Assembly (NCBI GenBank): GCA_003221595.1
Contig: QHSM01000346.1
Span: 1-22,762, forward strand
DNA from: Candidatus Rokuibacteriota bacterium
GTDB taxonomy: Bacteria > Methylomirabilota > Methylomirabilia > Rokubacteriales > CSP1-6
DNA: 22,762 nucleotides
Reading direction: 5' to 3'
Both the position numbers and the translations under genes were made by a program. The number at the start of each line of letters is the position of its first letter. Position 1 is the first letter of the stretch. Positions 19,779 through 22,762 of this stretch are shown here, one piece after another. The notes under the pieces are model-generated. The model did no database searches, had not been told where the DNA came from, and worked only from the letters and a program-made list of their open reading frames with translations.

Positions 19779-21491
19779 ATGTCCTACGACCTGGTGATCA
19801 AGAACGGAACGGTCGTCGATGGATCGGGGCTTCCGCGGTATCGGGCCGACGTCGGTGTCCGGCACGGCCGCATCGTCACGATCGGCCGGATCCGCGAGCG
19901 CGCCCGCGAGGTGGTCGACGCCGGGGGTCAGGTGGTCGCGCCCGGCTTCGTGGACGGCCACACGCACATGGACGCGCAGATCTTCTGGGATCCGCTCGGC
20001 ACCTCGTCGTGCTGGCACGGCATCACCAGCGTCGTGATGGGCAACTGCGGCTTCACGCTCGCGCCCTGCGCCAAAGAGAACAAGCACCTCGTCGTTCGCA
20101 ACCTCCAGCGGGCCGAGGACATCCCGCCCGCCGCCATGGAAGCGGGCATCGAGTGGCGCTGGACCACCTTCCCCGAGTTCCTCGACTGCCTCGAGTCCCT
20201 GCCCAAGGGAATCAACTACGCGGGCTACGTCGGCCACTCCGCCGTCCGCACCTACGTGATGGGCGAGCGGGCGTTCGTGCAGGCGGCGAGCGAGGACGAT
20301 CTGAAGGCCATGGAGCGCGAGGTGCGCGACGCCATCCGCGCCGGCGCGATCGGCTTCACGACCTCGCGGTCGCCGGCCCACGAGACTCCGGATGGACGCT
20401 GCGTCGCCAGCCGCATGGCCACGTGGGACGAGGTGCGGCGGCTGGTCGGCGTGATGGGCGAGCTGAACGCCGGCCTGTTCGAGATCGCCGGCGAGGGCGT
20501 GGACCGGACCCCGAACGATCCGGGGCTGCGTGACTACCACGTCCGGCTGCGCGACCTCGCCGTCGAGTCGGGCCGGCCCGTGACGTTCGGGGTCTTCAGC
20601 CGCCGCAGCGTGCCGGACGTGTGGCGGAAGTATCTCGCCCTGCTGGACGAGACCGCCGCGGCCGGCGGGCGCATGTTTGCCCAGGTGCACAGCCGCTCGC
20701 TCTCCGCCCTGCTCTCGTTCAAGACCCAGACGCCCTTCGATCATCTGCCGGTGTGGAAGGAGCTGCGCGCGCTCCCGCTCGCCGAGCAGCGGCGTCAGCT
20801 CCGCGATCCCGAGATGCGCCGCCGGCTCATCGCCGCCTCCGGCGAGAGCGACGGCCGACGCCCGCTCGGCACCGAGGCCGCGCGCGCCGACTACGATCGG
20901 CTCCTCGTCTTCGATACCGTCGAGGGACCGCATCGCACGGTCGCCGAGGTCGCCCGCGAGCGCGGTCAGCATCCGGCCGAGACCATGATCGACCTCGCAC
21001 TGGCGAAGGATCTCGATCTCTTCTTCCTGCAGCCGGTCGCCAACGAGGACCAGGACGCAGCCCTCGAGCTGATGCGTCACCCGCGGGCGGTGGTCACCTT
21101 CTCCGATTCGGGCGCGCACGTCTCGCAGCTCATGGACTCGTCGCTCCAGACCCACCTCTTGTATCACTGGGTACGCCGCAAGCAGGCCTTCACCCTCGAG
21201 CAGGCCGTGCGGATGCTGACCCTGGTGCCGGCGACGCTCTGGGGCTTTGCCGACCGCGGGCTCATTCGCGAGGGGATGGCCGCCGACTTCGTCGTCTTCG
21301 ATCCGGAGACCATCGTCGCCGAGATGCCGGAGGTCGTGGACGACCTGCCGGCCGGCGCGCGCCGCCTCGTGCAGCGCACCCGCGGCATCGCCGCGACGAT
21401 CGTCAACGGCGAGGTCCTCCTGCGCGACGGCAAACACACCGGGGCGCTCCCGGGTCGGCTGCTGCGCGGGCCGGCCGCACGGAGGGCGTGA
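19779..21491 (+). CDS. N-acyl-D-amino-acid deacylase-like amidohydrolase
   Basis: A 570-residue cytosolic amidohydrolase of the D-aminoacylase branch. The HxH pair is H61/H63 in GFVDGHTHMD. C90 in VMGNCGFTLAPC matches the cysteine metal ligand peculiar to D-aminoacylases. H304 (QVHSRSL) and D443 (FSDSGAH) fit the later ligand and catalytic positions. The N-terminal LVIKNGTVVDGSG and the C-terminal LIREGMAADFVVFDPETI are the two strands of the beta-sandwich. The length is normal. Known family members remove acyl groups from N-acyl-D-amino acids, while many homologues act on other amides. AGAGGA precedes the ATG at 19779. It is 39 bases after the cupin gene, and its stop overlaps a GTG before the next gene, so these three may be one operon. 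Confidence 0.9.
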   Translation: MSYDLVIKNGTVVDGSGLPRYRADVGVRHGRIVTIGRIRERAREVVDAGGQVVAPGFVDGHTHMDAQIFWDPLGTSSCWHGITSVVMGNCGFTLAPCAKENKHLVVRNLQRAEDIPPAAMEAGIEWRWTTFPEFLDCLESLPKGINYAGYVGHSAVRTYVMGERAFVQAASEDDLKAMEREVRDAIRAGAIGFTTSRSPAHETPDGRCVASRMATWDEVRRLVGVMGELNAGLFEIAGEGVDRTPNDPGLRDYHVRLRDLAVESGRPVTFGVFSRRSVPDVWRKYLALLDETAAAGGRMFAQVHSRSLSALLSFKTQTPFDHLPVWKELRALPLAEQRRQLRDPEMRRRLIAASGESDGRRPLGTEAARADYDRLLVFDTVEGPHRTVAEVARERGQHPAETMIDLALAKDLDLFFLQPVANEDQDAALELMRHPRAVVTFSDSGAHVSQLMDSSLQTHLLYHWVRRKQAFTLEQAVRMLTLVPATLWGFADRGLIREGMAADFVVFDPETIVAEMPEVVDDLPAGARRLVQRTRGIAATIVNGEVLLRDGKHTGALPGRLLRGPAARRA

Positions 21492-21499
21492 GCGGGGCG

Positions 21500-22336
21500 A
21501 TGCTGATCGTCGACGCCCAGATTCATCTCTGGGCCGCCGACACTCCCGATCGGCCGTGGCCGCCGGGCGGGGCTCAGCGCGCGCAAAAGCCCTATCCGGT
21601 CACCAGGGACCTGGCGCTCGCCGGCATGAAGGAAGCCGGTGTCGACCGCGCCGTCGTCGTGCCGCCGTCGTGGGAGGGCGAGCGCAACGATCTGGCCCTG
21701 GAAGCGGCGCGCCTCCATCCCGATCGCTTTGCCGTGATGGGCCGACTCGCGCTCGAGAAGCCCGAGAGCCGCGGGCTGGTCGCGGGCTGGAGGAATCAGC
21801 CCGGCATGCTCGGCATGCGATTCACGTTCAACACCGAGCAGCAACGGCCGTGGATGGCGGACGGCACCGCGGATTGGCTATGGCCGGCCGCGGAGCGCGC
21901 GCGCATTCCGGTGATGATGTCCGTCTCGGGCCAGCTACCCGCCGTGGATCGCGTGGCCGAGCGCCATCCCGACCTCAAGATCGTCATCGACCACCTGGGC
22001 ATCCGGAGCGGGTCGACGGGCGACGAGGCCTTCGCGGGGATCCCCGAGCTCTGCGGGCTGGCGCGGCGCGCGAACGTCGCCGTCAAGGCGTCCGCGCTCC
22101 CCTGCTACTCCACCGCGCCCTATCCCTTCCCCGACGTGCACCCGCACGTCCGGCGCGTGTACGACGCGTTCGGTCCGCGACGGATGTTCTGGGGCACAGA
22201 CTGGACACGACTGCCCTGCCCGTGGCGGCAGGCGGTGACCCTGTTCACCGAGGAGCTTCCGTGGCTCTCGGCCCACGACAAGGAATGGGTCATGGGCCGA
22301 GGCCTCTGCGAGTGGCTCGGCTGGCCCGCGGCCTAG
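21500..22336 (+). CDS. Amidohydrolase-2 family (PF04909-type) hydrolase or decarboxylase
   Basis: A 278-residue TIM-barrel protein. The N-terminal DAQIHLW (D5, Q7, H9) is the common D-A-Q/H-x-H variant in this family. H165 (VIDHLG) and D234 (GTDW) are the expected metal and catalytic residues. Relatives include lactonases, ACMS decarboxylase-like enzymes and 2-pyrone-4,6-dicarboxylate hydrolases, so the reaction stays open. The start is taken as the ATG at 21500. A GTG at 21488 that overlaps the previous stop (GTGA) is a real alternative, adding four residues. GGAGGG at 21481-21486 is too close to the GTG and rather far from the ATG. The TAG shares CTAG with the stop of the convergent VOC gene. 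Confidence 0.88.
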   Translation: MLIVDAQIHLWAADTPDRPWPPGGAQRAQKPYPVTRDLALAGMKEAGVDRAVVVPPSWEGERNDLALEAARLHPDRFAVMGRLALEKPESRGLVAGWRNQPGMLGMRFTFNTEQQRPWMADGTADWLWPAAERARIPVMMSVSGQLPAVDRVAERHPDLKIVIDHLGIRSGSTGDEAFAGIPELCGLARRANVAVKASALPCYSTAPYPFPDVHPHVRRVYDAFGPRRMFWGTDWTRLPCPWRQAVTLFTEELPWLSAHDKEWVMGRGLCEWLGWPAA

Positions 22337-22762
22337 CGGGCGAGGGGCTGCTTCTCTCCGGCGAAGACGGGATTCTCCGTCCGATCGACCAGCGCTTCCG
22401 ACCCCTCGGTGGGTAGCATCTCCGCGTAGTTCTGGGCGCCGTCGATGTCACCCGCCCACACCTCGCGGGGCAGCTCGTACAGCACCTCGATGCCGTGACC
22501 GTCGGGATCCGCGATGTACACGCTGTGCGTCATTCCATGGTTCACGCGGCGGAGGAACGGCACGCCCTTCTCCTGGAGAAAGGCGATCTGCTTCAGCCAC
22601 GACTCGCGGTCCGGCCACGCGATCGCGACGTGGTTCAGTCCGACCCGGTTGGGCATCAGGCTCCATGTCTCGGCGCCGCCACCGTTGCCTTCCGGAACTT
22701 CGGCCAGCGCCAGATCGTGGTGCGTCACGTCGCCGTGGGCGTCGAGCCCGCTGTAGAAGCGC
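22333..22762 (-). CDS. VOC-superfamily (glyoxalase/dioxygenase-fold) protein, N-terminus beyond window
   Basis: The last 142 residues are present and the frame stays open to the right edge, where RFYSGLDAHGDVTHHDLAL fits the end of a first beta-alpha-beta module. The segment GLNHVAIAW is the start of the second module. HGMTHSVYIADPDGHGIEVLYE carries the conserved His, the D-P-D-G-H turn and the closing Glu metal ligand. This is the extradiol-dioxygenase/glyoxalase fold. The metal and substrate are unknown; an aromatic ring-cleavage dioxygenase or a related enzyme is possible given the catabolic neighbours. The gene tail overlaps the convergent amidohydrolase stop by three bases. Confidence 0.85.
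   Translation of the reverse strand, partial: RFYSGLDAHGDVTHHDLALAEVPEGNGGGAETWSLMPNRVGLNHVAIAWPDRESWLKQIAFLQEKGVPFLRRVNHGMTHSVYIADPDGHGIEVLYELPREVWAGDIDGAQNYAEMLPTEGSEALVDRTENPVFAGEKQPLAR

Noticed and set aside
17952..21437. A very long minus-strand open frame (over 1100 codons) and a plausible fusion with the monooxygenase
   Set aside because: Only the last 392 codons match a family. The rest lies opposite the D-aminoacylase and cupin genes and has shadow-type composition.
1..22762. CRISPR arrays, tRNA or rRNA genes, insertion sequences, attachment sites
   Set aside because: No regularly spaced repeats, transposase or integrase motifs, cloverleaf-like or rRNA-like sequence were found on reading. 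A tRNAscan or Infernal run would settle small RNA genes.

Overview
The window is a gene-dense, very GC-rich bacterial chromosome segment (clearly above 65% G+C by eye, with strong G/C preference at third codon positions). It carries about 23 protein genes and no rRNA, tRNA, insertion sequence, phage gene or CRISPR array that I can see. The gene mix suggests an uncultured soil or subsurface lineage of the Rokubacteria/Methylomirabilota kind. It has several luciferase-like flavin monooxygenases, amidohydrolases, DinB-like proteins, paired TusA/DsrE sulfur carriers, a diheme cytochrome c and a candidate selenoprotein. That placement is inference from gene content and base composition only.

Layout. 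1-1542 (minus): a ferritin-like protein cut by the window edge and an aldo/keto reductase, coupled by overlapping stop and start codons. 1650-2186 (plus): an AhpD/carboxymuconolactone decarboxylase-like gene interrupted by an in-frame TGA exactly where the family has its second active-site cysteine, followed at once by a SECIS-like hairpin. It is best read as one selenoprotein gene of 178 residues. 2293-8121: an amidohydrolase, a divergent pair (hydroxyacid-oxoacid transhydrogenase-type iron alcohol dehydrogenase and an MFS exporter) sharing a palindromic -10 box, a DinB-like protein and a luciferase-like monooxygenase.

8176-12915 looks like a protein-quality-control island. It holds a helical-repeat protein fused to a Lon-type (S16) Ser-Lys protease domain with no AAA+ ATPase, a small heat-shock protein (Hsp20) co-transcribed with a Q/P/G/F-rich low-complexity protein, and a sigma-54 activator with no sensory domain. 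The Hsp20 and activator genes are divergent across a 455-base region containing three evenly spaced GACGCGTG repeats. 13031-14770 is a sulfur-carrier cluster (a coding remnant, TusA-like, DsrE-like, TusA-like), then a DinB-like protein and a coupled 58-residue membrane protein.

14778-22762 is catabolic: a Gfo/Idh/MocA oxidoreductase divergent from a second luciferase-like monooxygenase, a coupled third monooxygenase plus diheme cytochrome c, a cysteine-dioxygenase-like cupin, a D-aminoacylase-type amidohydrolase, an amidohydrolase of the PF04909 type, and a partial VOC-family protein. Several genes that begin transcription units have a TAnnnT box only 7-11 bases before the start codon and no Shine-Dalgarno sequence, which suggests leaderless transcripts. 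The strongest unusual signal is the selenoprotein candidate; the proteostasis island is second.
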